This document shows, in pieces, positions 8,503 to 16,757 of a DNA stretch of 64,000 nt. The translations under genes were made by a program, and so were the position numbers. This DNA is from Clostridia bacterium (GTDB lineage Bacteria; Bacillota; Clostridia; Lachnospirales; Lachnospiraceae). Position 1 is the stretch's first letter; each line of letters begins with the position of its first letter. The notes beneath the pieces were generated by a model that saw only the letters and a list, made by a program, of their open reading frames with translations, was not told the origin of the DNA and did not search any database. Where the stretch lies: the NCBI GenBank assembly GCA_009929615.1, contig SAAB01000011.1, positions 1 through 64,000 on the forward strand. The letters run 5' to 3'.

Positions 8503-9726
8503 ATGCTCAAGGGAAAAACAGTTGTACTCGGAGTGACAGGCAGTATTGCCGCTTATAAAATTGCCGGATTGACAAGTCGTCTGGTAAAGCTTGGGGCCGA
8601 TGTTCATGTGATTATGACTCAGAACGGAACTCAATTTATCAATCCCATAACCTTTGAAAGCCTCACGGGAAATAAATGCATGGTAGAGACCTTTGACCGT
8701 AATTTTCAGTTTAATATTGCACACATTTCTCTGGCCGCAAAGGCCGATGTCATGCTTATAGCTCCGGCATCCGCCAATATTATTGGAAAACTGGCGAATG
8801 GTATTGCCGATGATATGCTCAGTACGACAGCGATGGCAATGACCTGTCCGGTGATTATTTCGCCGGCAATGAATGTGAACATGTATTTGAACCCGATTCT
8901 TCAGGACAATCTTAAAAAGCTGGAAAGCTACGGGAAGATTATTATTCCTGCGGCAGAAGGATATCTGGCCTGTGGGACAACCGGTGCCGGTAAGATGCCG
9001 GATGAACAGGTGCTTCTGGACTATATTCTCAGGGAAATCGCCTGTGAGAAGGACCTCAAGGGAAAACGGGTGATGGTGACAGCGGGACCAACAAGAGAAG
9101 CGCTGGATCCGGTGCGGTTTTTAACAAATAATTCGACGGGCAAGATGGGATATGCCATCGCCAGACAGGCCATGCTCCGGGGGGCAGAAGTGACCTTAAT
9201 CAGTGGTCCGGTTTCCCTGGAAGCACCACCATTTATTAAGGTTATACCTGTCACGACGGCGGAAGAGATGTTTAAAGCTGTGGAAAGCTGCTTTGAAAAC
9301 CAGAATATTCTCATCAAGGCGGCGGCAGTGGCAGATTACAGTCCGGCGGCAGTCAGTGATGAGAAGATTAAAAAAGATGGCGGAGCCATGGATATTCAGT
9401 TGAAGCCTACGATAGATATTTTGTCATGGCTGGGGACGCATAAAAAAGAGAATCAGGTACTCTGTGGATTTTCTATGGAAACGACGAATGTTTTGGATAA
9501 TTCCAGAAAGAAACTGGTAAAGAAAAAGGCAGACCTTATTGCGGCCAATTCCCTTCGGGAAGAGGGGGCCGGCTTCGGAACAGATACGAATCATTTGATT
9601 TTAATTACAGAAAAAGAAGATATTGATACAGGAATGCTTTCAAAGGAAGAGGCAGCAGACAGACTTTTAGATGTTTTGGCAGACATAGGGAGGTATAAAG
9701 ATGATATTTGCAGTGGACATAGGTAA
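8503..9726 (+). CDS. coaBC: Bifunctional phosphopantothenoylcysteine decarboxylase/ligase
   Basis: A 407-residue fusion. The N-terminal CoaC flavoprotein domain (about 1-185) has VTGSIAAYKIA, the active-site histidine region IAHISLAAKADVMLIAPA, PAMNVNMY and the cysteine segment ACGTTGAGKM. The C-terminal CoaB domain has VTAGPTREALDPVRFL, NNSTGKMGYAIA and AAAVADYSP, and ligates cysteine to phosphopantothenate with CTP. The ATG 6 nt after AGGAGG is chosen; another ATG directly abutting that site is too close. The 3' end overlaps coaX by 26 nt in another frame. Confidence 0.95.
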   Translation: MLKGKTVVLGVTGSIAAYKIAGLTSRLVKLGADVHVIMTQNGTQFINPITFESLTGNKCMVETFDRNFQFNIAHISLAAKADVMLIAPASANIIGKLANGIADDMLSTTAMAMTCPVIISPAMNVNMYLNPILQDNLKKLESYGKIIIPAAEGYLACGTTGAGKMPDEQVLLDYILREIACEKDLKGKRVMVTAGPTREALDPVRFLTNNSTGKMGYAIARQAMLRGAEVTLISGPVSLEAPPFIKVIPVTTAEEMFKAVESCFENQNILIKAAAVADYSPAAVSDEKIKKDGGAMDIQLKPTIDILSWLGTHKKENQVLCGFSMETTNVLDNSRKKLVKKKADLIAANSLREEGAGFGTDTNHLILITEKEDIDTGMLSKEEAADRLLDVLADIGRYKDDICSGHR

Positions 9727-10495
9727 TTCAAATATTGTTGTAGGTTTGATGGACCACAGACAGCATATTAAATTTTCAGGAAGAATACGCAGTGACCGTC
9801 AGAAAACAAAAGAAGAATTTATGATTGAAATGCGAACGCTGATGGATATTTATCATGTCTCTCTGGAAGGGCTGCAGGGTGTCATCATTTCATCCGTCGT
9901 ACCCGAACTTACAGACGTTGTCAGAGAGGGTATGGCACTGCTGACAGGGATATGTCCGATGGTTGTTGGAATGGGTATTAAAACAGGCATTAAGATTGCT
10001 ACAGACCATCCGGCGAGCCTTGGATGTGATTTGGTCGTTGATGCGGTAGCGGCCTGTGAATCCTATGAAGGGCCTCTGGTAATTTTTGACATGGGGACAG
10101 CCACAACCTGTTCTGTTGTCAGTGAAGAACGGGCGTATCTCGGAACACTTATTATGCCGGGCGTGAAAATATCCCAGGATGCTCTGTCTGAACGGGCGTC
10201 TCAACTACCACATATCCGTTTTGAGAAACCGAAACATATGATTGGCAGAAATACCATCGATAGTATGCAGAGCGGTCTTCTTTATGGAAATGCCGCGATG
10301 ATTGACGGGCTGATTGAACGGATTGAAGATGAGATGGAGACGAAGGTCACAGTTCTGGCCACCGGAGGAATTGCCGGATTAATTATTCCCTACTGCCGTA
10401 AGAAAATTATTTATGACCCGGATTTACTTTTAAAGGGATTATGGCATATATTTTATAAGAATGTCAAAGAAAGATACGGCGAAGCTGCTGTATAA
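9701..10495 (+). CDS. coaX: Type III pantothenate kinase
   Basis: A 264-residue ASKHA-fold kinase with the phosphate loop AVDIGNSNIVVGL at the N-terminus, ISSVVPEL, and the central FDMGTATTCSVV containing the catalytic aspartate region, then ATGGIAGLI. It phosphorylates pantothenate and, unlike type I/II enzymes, is not inhibited by CoA. It is the last gene of the operon and is followed at once by a strong terminator. Its start lies inside coaBC, suggesting coupled translation. Confidence 0.95.
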   Translation: MIFAVDIGNSNIVVGLMDHRQHIKFSGRIRSDRQKTKEEFMIEMRTLMDIYHVSLEGLQGVIISSVVPELTDVVREGMALLTGICPMVVGMGIKTGIKIATDHPASLGCDLVVDAVAACESYEGPLVIFDMGTATTCSVVSEERAYLGTLIMPGVKISQDALSERASQLPHIRFEKPKHMIGRNTIDSMQSGLLYGNAAMIDGLIERIEDEMETKVTVLATGGIAGLIIPYCRKKIIYDPDLLLKGLWHIFYKNVKERYGEAAV

Positions 10496-10503
10496 AAGGA
10501 GGG

Positions 10504-10534
10504 GGGCCAGTCTGCATGCAGACTGGCCCTTTTT
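10504..10534 (+). terminator. Intrinsic terminator after coaX
   Basis: A perfect palindromic hairpin with 11+ bp arms (GGGCCAGTCTG... with its complement), followed by five T. On the opposite strand it also precedes a short T-rich stretch, so it may help end the convergent glutamate dehydrogenase transcript. Confidence 0.9.
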
Positions 10535-10552
10535 AAGGATATAAGAAGTTAT

Positions 10553-11812
10553 TTACGGCCAAATACCTCGAAGATTTTTGGCTTCGACAACTCGCTTAAC
10601 AGAAATCAGATATGCCCCGGTTCTCAAAGAGACATGTTTCTCTTTGGCTATATTCCAAACCGCGTCAAAAGCATTATCCATGATTTTTTTCAAATGTTCA
10701 TTGACTTCTTCTTCGCTCCAGGAAACAGACTGAATATTCTGCACCCATTCAAAATAGGAAACGACAACACCGCCTGCATTGGCAAGAATGTCCGGTGCGA
10801 TGACGATACCACGTTTTTCTAAAATGTCATCAGCTTCAATAGCCGTAGGTCCATTGGCACCTTCGACAATAAGTTTTGCCTTAATATCGTTGGCATTTTC
10901 AGCATTAATCTGATTCTCCAAGGCAGCAGGAACAAGTACGGTGGTTTCCAGCGTCAGCAGTTCTTCATTGGAAATATGAGAAATGCCTTCGCCTGAGTAG
11001 TCTTCCAGAAGATGTCCTTTGGTGGAAAGGTACTCAATAATTTCAGGAATATTTAAGCCGGATGGGTTATAAATACCACCGGAGACATCGCTGACAGCAA
11101 CAACCTTCAGCCCCTGCTCATGAAGCAGTTTGGCAGAAATACTTCCAACGTTTCCCATACCCTGAACGGCAACAGTTGAACCTTCTATAGGAAGACCCAT
11201 AGCCTTTAATGTATTTAAAGTTGTAATCATAACACCCCGGCCGGTAGCTTCGCTTCTTCCAAGGGCTCCGCCCAGCGGAATCGGTTTTCCGGTAACGACA
11301 CCGGGAACGCAGTGGCCTGCCAGCATGCTGTATGTATCCATAATCCAGCTCATTACCTGAGCATTGGTTCCAACATCCGGTGCCGGAATATCCATGTCCG
11401 GTCCAATGATAGGCGCTATCATCGCTGTGAACCGTCGGGTAATACGCCGCATCTCTAATTCAGTTAATTTGCTTGGGTCGCAGATGACACCGCCTTTTCC
11501 GCCGCCATAAGGAATGTTGACAACGGCACATTTAAATGTCATCCATGCAGCAAGTGCTTTGACCTCATCCATGTTTACGTTCTGATGATAGCGGATACCG
11601 CCTTTGGCAGGACCGCGGGTTGTGGAGTGTTGGACACGGAAACCCTCAAAGACACGAACCTCACCATTGGACATGGTAATAGGTATGGATACTTTGAGTT
11701 CACGTTCAGGATATTTGATAGCTTCATAATCGCTCGGTGAATATCCAAGAAGCGCAGCAGCCTTGTCAACAACAGCCAGAACATTGTCATAAGGATTGTA
11801 GGTTTTTCCCAT
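10553..11812 (-). CDS. gdhA: Glutamate dehydrogenase
   Basis: Glu/Leu/Phe/Val dehydrogenase of 419 residues. The N-terminal dimerisation domain has RVQHSTTRGPAKGGIRYH and the catalytic lysine region IPYGGGKGGVICDP; the C-terminal Rossmann domain has VQGMGNVGSISAKLL. It interconverts glutamate and 2-oxoglutarate plus ammonia. The length and sequence resemble the NAD-dependent hexameric type of Clostridia. It is monocistronic, with its own promoter, and is divergent from the RpiR regulator gene, which could control it. Confidence 0.93.
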   Translation of the reverse strand: MGKTYNPYDNVLAVVDKAAALLGYSPSDYEAIKYPERELKVSIPITMSNGEVRVFEGFRVQHSTTRGPAKGGIRYHQNVNMDEVKALAAWMTFKCAVVNIPYGGGKGGVICDPSKLTELEMRRITRRFTAMIAPIIGPDMDIPAPDVGTNAQVMSWIMDTYSMLAGHCVPGVVTGKPIPLGGALGRSEATGRGVMITTLNTLKAMGLPIEGSTVAVQGMGNVGSISAKLLHEQGLKVVAVSDVSGGIYNPSGLNIPEIIEYLSTKGHLLEDYSGEGISHISNEELLTLETTVLVPAALENQINAENANDIKAKLIVEGANGPTAIEADDILEKRGIVIAPDILANAGGVVVSYFEWVQNIQSVSWSEEEVNEHLKKIMDNAFDAVWNIAKEKHVSLRTGAYLISVKRVVEAKNLRGIWP

Positions 11813-11888
11813 AAACGTATACCTTCTTTCATAATAGAGTACAAGGTGTTAAACAAAAATGTATTAAATAATTCTTTTTGTACTTTAA

Positions 11889-11917
11889 ATACTACATCCA
11901 TATTGTACAAATGTCAA
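11889..11917 (-). promoter_or_regulatory. Predicted sigma-A promoter of glutamate dehydrogenase
   Basis: On the minus strand TTGACA and TAGTAT are separated by exactly 17 nt, about 75 nt before the glutamate dehydrogenase start codon. Confidence 0.72.
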
Positions 11918-11958
11918 TACAATTTTCAAAAATTTAAAATAAAGGTCGAAAGGTGAAA

Positions 11959-11987
11959 TTGACACCCTATGTATTAAATGATACAAT
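11959..11987 (+). promoter_or_regulatory. Predicted sigma-A promoter of the RpiR regulator
   Basis: TTGACA and TACAAT with a 17-nt spacer, about 50 nt before the GTG start. It is back-to-back with the glutamate dehydrogenase promoter; the two -35 boxes are 41 nt apart. Confidence 0.78.
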
Positions 11988-12040
11988 TTAGATATTATCA
12001 ATAAAATAGGGATAAATTCACCTGAGAGGGGGCGTTCAAG

Positions 12041-12886
12041 GTGTCGGATTTTTTAACAAATCTTTCCCAGCATTTCGATTCTTTTACTCATTCCCAGAAA
12101 CGAACGGCTAATTATCTGACGGATCATATGTCGGATTTTGCATTCAGTACACTGGAGAGTCTGGCGGAGAAGATCAATGTCAGCACAACAACAATCATAC
12201 GTTTTGCACGGGCATTGGGGTATAAGGGCTTTTCAGAGATGCAGAGAGATATTCAGGCTGAACTGAAGCACAGAGAGTCTTTACCGGGCAGATTGGAAGA
12301 TATGCCGTCAATATCGGATAACCATTTGCTGCGGGAGTCTATTGAGAATGATATTAAAAATATCAAAAAAACACTGGATGTACAGAAAGATGAGGATTTA
12401 AAAAAGGCAATCGAGATTATTTCCGGAGCCAGACATATTTATGTTCTTGGCATGCGCAGCTCTTTTGCTGTGGCTCATTATATGGCATCTCAGTTAGGAG
12501 AAATTAAGAAACATGTGAATCTGATTCAATCTATCGGAATGATTTATCCGGAGGAGATTGTTGGAGCGGGAGAAGATGATGTATGTATTGCTTACCTGTT
12601 TCCAAGATACTCTAAGGTTGCAGCTACTATGATATCCTGGCTGAAGGAACATGGTGTAAAGATTATTCTGATTACAAGTTTGAACTATGGGGCCGTGAGT
12701 GGTTATGGAGATATTATGCTGCCATGTGCCATTTCAAGTGTTTCCTATAAGAATTCCTTTGCAGCACCATTATGTCTGACGAACTATCTGATCGCAGCAT
12801 TGGCGAAACAGAATTATGATGAGGCTAAGGAGGTCCTTTCAAGGACCGAATCCATTTTGTCTCAGGGATATTATCTGGGAATATAA
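12041..12886 (+). CDS. MurR/RpiR family transcriptional regulator
   Basis: A 281-residue regulator. The N-terminal RpiR helix-turn-helix (about 1-77; LAEKINVSTTTIIRFARALG) is followed by a SIS sugar-isomerase domain (about 120-260; AIEIISGARHIYVLGMRSSF and LITSLNYG). SIS domains usually bind phosphosugars. It has a GTG start after GAGAGGGGGC. Its promoter faces away from that of glutamate dehydrogenase, so autoregulation or control of that gene is possible but not shown. Confidence 0.9.
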   Translation: MSDFLTNLSQHFDSFTHSQKRTANYLTDHMSDFAFSTLESLAEKINVSTTTIIRFARALGYKGFSEMQRDIQAELKHRESLPGRLEDMPSISDNHLLRESIENDIKNIKKTLDVQKDEDLKKAIEIISGARHIYVLGMRSSFAVAHYMASQLGEIKKHVNLIQSIGMIYPEEIVGAGEDDVCIAYLFPRYSKVAATMISWLKEHGVKIILITSLNYGAVSGYGDIMLPCAISSVSYKNSFAAPLCLTNYLIAALAKQNYDEAKEVLSRTESILSQGYYLGI

Positions 12887-12911
12887 TGAAGATATGAAAG
12901 AATTTGAGGAT

Positions 12912-12939
12912 GGAGCCGTGGGTGGAAAGCCATGGCTCC
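12912..12939 (+). other. GC-rich hairpin between RpiR gene and kinase-like gene
   Basis: A 10-bp stem (GGAGCCGTGG with CCATGGCTCC, one G-U pair) and an 8-nt loop. There is no T run directly after it, so it is a weak terminator candidate or a processing/attenuation structure in the leader of the next gene. Confidence 0.35.
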
Positions 12940-12999
12940 TATGACCGTCACAGGATATTTTTAATGATGGTAGATTGACTGACTCAGGAGGGCGATATT

Positions 13000-13629
13000 A
13001 TGAAACATTTTGTTATTACAATCAGCAGAGAGTTTGGCTCAGGCGGACGATTAATAGGTAAGGCTTTAGCAGAGCGTATGGGCATTGATTTCTATGATAA
13101 AGAAATGATACATATGCTGATGGAAGAAAGTGGTTTTACAAGAGAGACGATTGAAGAATGGCAGGAGAAGAAAACTTCCAGTTTTCTTTATAACCTTTAT
13201 ATGTCTACACAGGAACGGCCTCTTTCTGACCAGATTTACCTGGCAAAGACAAAGATTGTCAGTGAACTTGCGGAGAAAAGCTCTTGCGTTATCGTAGGAA
13301 ACTGCGGCGATTATATTTTAAGAGACAGAGATGATGTTCTCAGCTTTTTTGTCTACGCACCACTGGAGGAGCGTATGGAACGGGTTCTTAAAGTTTATGG
13401 CGAGAATAAGGACAATAATCCAAACTATGTAAAAAAGAGAGATAAACAGAGAAGTGACTATTACAATCATTTTACGATGAACCGTTTTGGCGATTATCAT
13501 AATTTTGATGCATGTATAAATACAACAGGTGGACTTGAATTAGCGACAGATGTTTTAGAAAGCATGATTAAGGGAATTTTTGGAGGAACAGAGGATGAAT
13601 CAGGAAGTAACTGCACAGAAGGAAAATAA
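13000..13629 (+). CDS. Cytidylate kinase-like family protein
   Basis: A 209-residue P-loop protein of the cytidylate-kinase-like (AAA_26) family. The N-terminus ITISREFGSGGRLIGKALAE contains a relaxed phosphate loop (GSGGRLIG) instead of the strict GKST form, and FYDKEMIHML follows. VGNCGDYILRD and the arginine-rich EERMERVLKVYGE lid region are visible. Many Clostridia carry such paralogues; substrates are unproven and it is not the housekeeping Cmk. The 3' end overlaps the MATE gene by 35 nt, so the two are translationally coupled and may share a function. Confidence 0.82.
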   Translation: MKHFVITISREFGSGGRLIGKALAERMGIDFYDKEMIHMLMEESGFTRETIEEWQEKKTSSFLYNLYMSTQERPLSDQIYLAKTKIVSELAEKSSCVIVGNCGDYILRDRDDVLSFFVYAPLEERMERVLKVYGENKDNNPNYVKKRDKQRSDYYNHFTMNRFGDYHNFDACINTTGGLELATDVLESMIKGIFGGTEDESGSNCTEGK

Positions 13630-14953
13630 GATGGGAACCATGCCGGTCAACCGGTTGTTGATTACAATGTCTATACCGATGATTATATCGATGCTTGTAC
13701 AGGCATTATATAATGTGGTAGATAGTGTATTTGTAGCCCAGATTAATGAAAATGCATTGACGGCCGTATCGATGGCCTTCCCGGTTCAAAATCTTATGAT
13801 TGCCGTGGCAACGGGTACCGGAGTTGGTGTGAATGCACTGCTCTCAAGAAGCCTTGGCGAGAAGAACTATAAGATGGCGAATAAAGCGGCGAATAACAGT
13901 GCATTTTTAGCATGTATGAGTTATTTGGTTTTTCTGATTTTTGGTCTGACCTGTACGGATGTTTTCTTCCGTGCCCAGACAGATATCCCGGAGATTATTG
14001 CCTATGGTAAGTCTTATACATTTATTATCTGTATTTTGTCCTTTGGACTGTTTTTGCAGATAGCTTTTGAACGTATGCTTCAGGCAACGGGATTGACCAT
14101 TTATACCATGTTTTCCCAGCTTACAGGTGCGGTTATCAATATCATTCTGGACCCGATTCTGATTTTTGGTCTGTTTGGTTTTCCTAAGATGGAAGTTGCA
14201 GGAGCGGCTCTGGCTACGGTTATCGGTCAGATTATCGGTATGATTATTACCGTTATATTGAATGTGATGAAGAATAAAGAGATACACCTGCATATCCGTG
14301 AGATGAAACCGGATAAAGCGGTTATCGCCCGTATTTATGCAGTAGGTGTTCCATCTATTATTATGGCGAGTATTGCTTCCATCATGACCTTTTGTATGAA
14401 TAAGATTCTTATGTCCTTTACATCCACAGCGACAGCCGTATTTGGTGTTTATTTCAAATTACAGAGTTTTATTTTTATGCCTGTGTTTGGTCTGAACAAT
14501 GGTATGGTGCCGATTGTGGCTTACAATTATGGAGCTAAGCAGAGAGAACGTATTACAAAAACGATGAAATTCGCTCTTTTATATGCTTTCTGCATGATGG
14601 TGCTTGGCTTTGCTGCTTTCCAGTTCCTTTCAACCCAGCTTCTGGGCTTGTTTAACGCATCGGAGGCAATGCTGACCATTGGTGTGCCTGCCTTGAGAAT
14701 TATCAGTATCAGTTTCCCATTTGCAGCCTTTAGTACTATCAGTGTTTCGGCACTTCAGGCATTGGGACACGGAATATACAGTATGTTTATTTCTGTAGGA
14801 CGTCAGCTTTTTGTCCTCATTCCGGTGGCATATGTATTTGCCAAGATGGGAAATCTGGATATGGTATGGCTGGCTTTTCCGGTAGCGGAAATCGTTGCTG
14901 TTATTTTAAGTGGTATTTTTCTTAAAAGAGTATTTCAGAAACTGGACATCTAA
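13595..14953 (+). CDS. MATE family efflux transporter
   Basis: A 452-residue MATE-family exporter with two six-helix lobes. The lobe signatures are ALYNVVDSVFVAQI in the first and GLNNGMVPIVAYNYGAKQ in the second. The ATG follows GGAGGAACAGAGG; an ATG-free codon 15 nt upstream would remove that spacing. It begins inside the 3' end of the cytidylate-kinase-like gene. It differs clearly from the MATE protein at the start of the window. Substrate unknown. Confidence 0.92.
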   Translation: MNQEVTAQKENKMGTMPVNRLLITMSIPMIISMLVQALYNVVDSVFVAQINENALTAVSMAFPVQNLMIAVATGTGVGVNALLSRSLGEKNYKMANKAANNSAFLACMSYLVFLIFGLTCTDVFFRAQTDIPEIIAYGKSYTFIICILSFGLFLQIAFERMLQATGLTIYTMFSQLTGAVINIILDPILIFGLFGFPKMEVAGAALATVIGQIIGMIITVILNVMKNKEIHLHIREMKPDKAVIARIYAVGVPSIIMASIASIMTFCMNKILMSFTSTATAVFGVYFKLQSFIFMPVFGLNNGMVPIVAYNYGAKQRERITKTMKFALLYAFCMMVLGFAAFQFLSTQLLGLFNASEAMLTIGVPALRIISISFPFAAFSTISVSALQALGHGIYSMFISVGRQLFVLIPVAYVFAKMGNLDMVWLAFPVAEIVAVILSGIFLKRVFQKLDI

Positions 14954-14976
14954 GGAAAAGGACGGCGTAAGATGCT

Positions 14977-15900
14977 ATGAATTGGAAGAAATGGTATAAA
15001 GAATGCGGATTGTGCCCGAGAGAATGCGGTGTTAACCGCTTGAAGGGACAGCAGGGGTTCTGCCGTCAGACAGCAGAGTTAAAAGTTGCCCGGGCTGCTC
15101 TTCATATGTGGGAAGAACCTTGTATTTCCGGTACAAGAGGCTCAGGAACAGTGTTCTTTACAGGCTGTCATCTGGGATGTGTTTTTTGCCAGAATGGACA
15201 GATTTCCAAAGAAGGCCGTGGCGAAACGATTTCCATTGTTCGACTGGCCGGGATTTTTATGGAATTGCAGGCCAAGGGAGCCCACAATATTAATCTTGTG
15301 ACACCCAGCCATTTCGTTCCACAGATTATTGAAGCTTTACGCATTAGCCGGAAGATGGGACTGACGCTGCCCATTGTTTACAATACCGGCGGTTTTGAAA
15401 AAATTGATACACTGGAACTTCTGGATGGATGGATCGATGTCTACCTGACAGATTTTAAATTTATGGATGTACATCTTTCGGAAAAGTATGCCAGAGAAGA
15501 AGGCTATTCCTTTTATGCTTCAAAGGCTTTAGAGGAGATGTACCGTCAGACAGGACCGGCCGTTTTTGATGAAGATGGAATGATGATTAAAGGAATTATC
15601 GTGCGTCATATGGTTCTTCCGGGACAGTCCATGGATTCCAGACAGATTATAGAGTACCTTCATGAAACTTATAAAAATAATATTTATCTGAGCCTTATGA
15701 ATCAGTATACACCGAGTGGAGATTTGGAAAAGTTTCCGGAACTCCAAAAGAAGGTGAAGTCCTCCGTATACGAACGACTGATTCAGTATACGATTCGCCA
15801 GGGTGTAGAAAATGCTTACATTCAGGAGGGTGAGACAGCACAGGAAAGTTTTATTCCGGATTTCGATGGCTATGGTGTGCTGCCGGGCAGTGATACATAG
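14977..15900 (+). CDS. Radical SAM protein, pyruvate formate-lyase activating enzyme-like
   Basis: A 307-residue radical SAM enzyme. The 4Fe-4S motif CxxxCxxC is in TGCHLGCVFCQNG. An upstream Cys-rich segment (CGLCPRECGVN and GFCRQ) is typical of the COG1313 group annotated as putative glycyl-radical activating enzymes. No glycyl radical enzyme partner lies nearby, so the target is unknown. The gene follows the MATE gene by 23 nt and precedes the PAP2 gene by 16 nt. Confidence 0.87.
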   Translation: MNWKKWYKECGLCPRECGVNRLKGQQGFCRQTAELKVARAALHMWEEPCISGTRGSGTVFFTGCHLGCVFCQNGQISKEGRGETISIVRLAGIFMELQAKGAHNINLVTPSHFVPQIIEALRISRKMGLTLPIVYNTGGFEKIDTLELLDGWIDVYLTDFKFMDVHLSEKYAREEGYSFYASKALEEMYRQTGPAVFDEDGMMIKGIIVRHMVLPGQSMDSRQIIEYLHETYKNNIYLSLMNQYTPSGDLEKFPELQKKVKSSVYERLIQYTIRQGVENAYIQEGETAQESFIPDFDGYGVLPGSDT

Positions 15901-15916
15901 AGAGAGGAAATGAGAT

Positions 15917-16537
15917 ATGTTTGAATTTATTACACAGATAGATTACAGGATTCTGCTTTTCATACAGGAGCATCTGCGTTTTGACTGGCTGACCGGGCCT
16001 TTAGTAGCTATCAGTCATCTGGGGAATTCCGGATGGTTCTGGATAGCTCTATGTATTTTACTTCTTATTCCAAAGAGAACCAGAATGATGGGAGTTTGCG
16101 GATTGCTGGCCTTAGCTGTAGGCGCTTTGATTACAAATGTAGCCTTGAAAAATATTGTTGCAAGAATCAGGCCTTATGACCAGTTTGGTGATTTGATTCT
16201 TCTGTTGGAAAGACAGAGTGATTTTTCTTTCCCATCGGGTCATTCCTGCAGTTCCTTTGCAGCGGCGTGTGCCCTGTGCTGGTCAGCAGACAATAAAAAT
16301 CTGCGCCGTCTGGGTTCGGTATCTGTTGTTCTTGCAGCGGCGATTGCGTGGTCCAGACTTTATGTGGCGGTTCATTTCCCGTCGGATGTTATTGCAGGAA
16401 TATTGCTCGGTATGCTGAGTGCGTGGATTGTATGTACGATTTATAAAAAGATTCGAAAGAATAATTATCATAAGAAAATGGTGAAACTGCAGAATAGTCC
16501 GGAAAAGAGTGAGGAAAATGTCGGAGAACAGCAATAA
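15917..16537 (+). CDS. PAP2 family membrane phosphatase
   Basis: A 206-residue integral membrane protein with the three PAP2 motifs: KNIVARIRPY, the central PSGHSCSSF with the catalytic histidine, and SRLYVAVHFPSDVIAG. It probably dephosphorylates a lipid phosphate such as phosphatidic acid or undecaprenyl pyrophosphate at the outer membrane face. The C-terminal tail is basic and hydrophilic. Its 3' end overlaps the start of the interrupted AI-2E family gene by 20 nt. Confidence 0.9.
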   Translation: MFEFITQIDYRILLFIQEHLRFDWLTGPLVAISHLGNSGWFWIALCILLLIPKRTRMMGVCGLLALAVGALITNVALKNIVARIRPYDQFGDLILLLERQSDFSFPSGHSCSSFAAACALCWSADNKNLRRLGSVSVVLAAAIAWSRLYVAVHFPSDVIAGILLGMLSAWIVCTIYKKIRKNNYHKKMVKLQNSPEKSEENVGEQQ

Positions 16538-16751
16538 AAAAGAAGAAACAGGAAAAATGTCATTAAAAACTATTATTCGTCAGGCAATGATATATCTTTT
16601 TGTTATTGCTGTCGGCGGCATTTTTATATTTGTACTTTTCAGATGGGATGCGATAAAACATTCGATTGGTACGCTTTTTCGTATTTTAGCCCCGGTTATC
16701 ACGGGAATTGTTATTGCCTATGTGCTTCTTCCCGTGGTTGAATTTTTTTAG
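16518..16751 (+). pseudogene. N-terminal part of AI-2E family transporter, cut by in-frame TAG
   Basis: About 77 residues from an ATG after GTGAGG. They contain the first membrane helix (YLFVIAVGGIFIFVLF) and the second (ILAPVITGIVIAYVLLPVV), as in the AI-2E/PerM family. The reading frame meets TAG (16749-16751) and then continues in the same frame as RLLMKLSVFKESK and the rest of the transporter. Family members normally have a charged residue here, and VVEFFERLL would result if TAG were GAG (one G to T change). The gene is therefore one transporter interrupted by a single nonsense codon, unless it is read through or is a sequencing error. Confidence 0.8.
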
Positions 16752-16757
16752 AGGCTT

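Noticed and set aside
12912-12939. Terminator after the RpiR gene
   Set aside because: The stem is good but there is no T run after it, so it is listed only as a hairpin.
16749-16751. TAG as pyrrolysine or programmed read-through
   Set aside because: Pyrrolysine is confined to methylamine-type enzymes, and this is a membrane transporter with no read-through context; a GAG to TAG change explains it.
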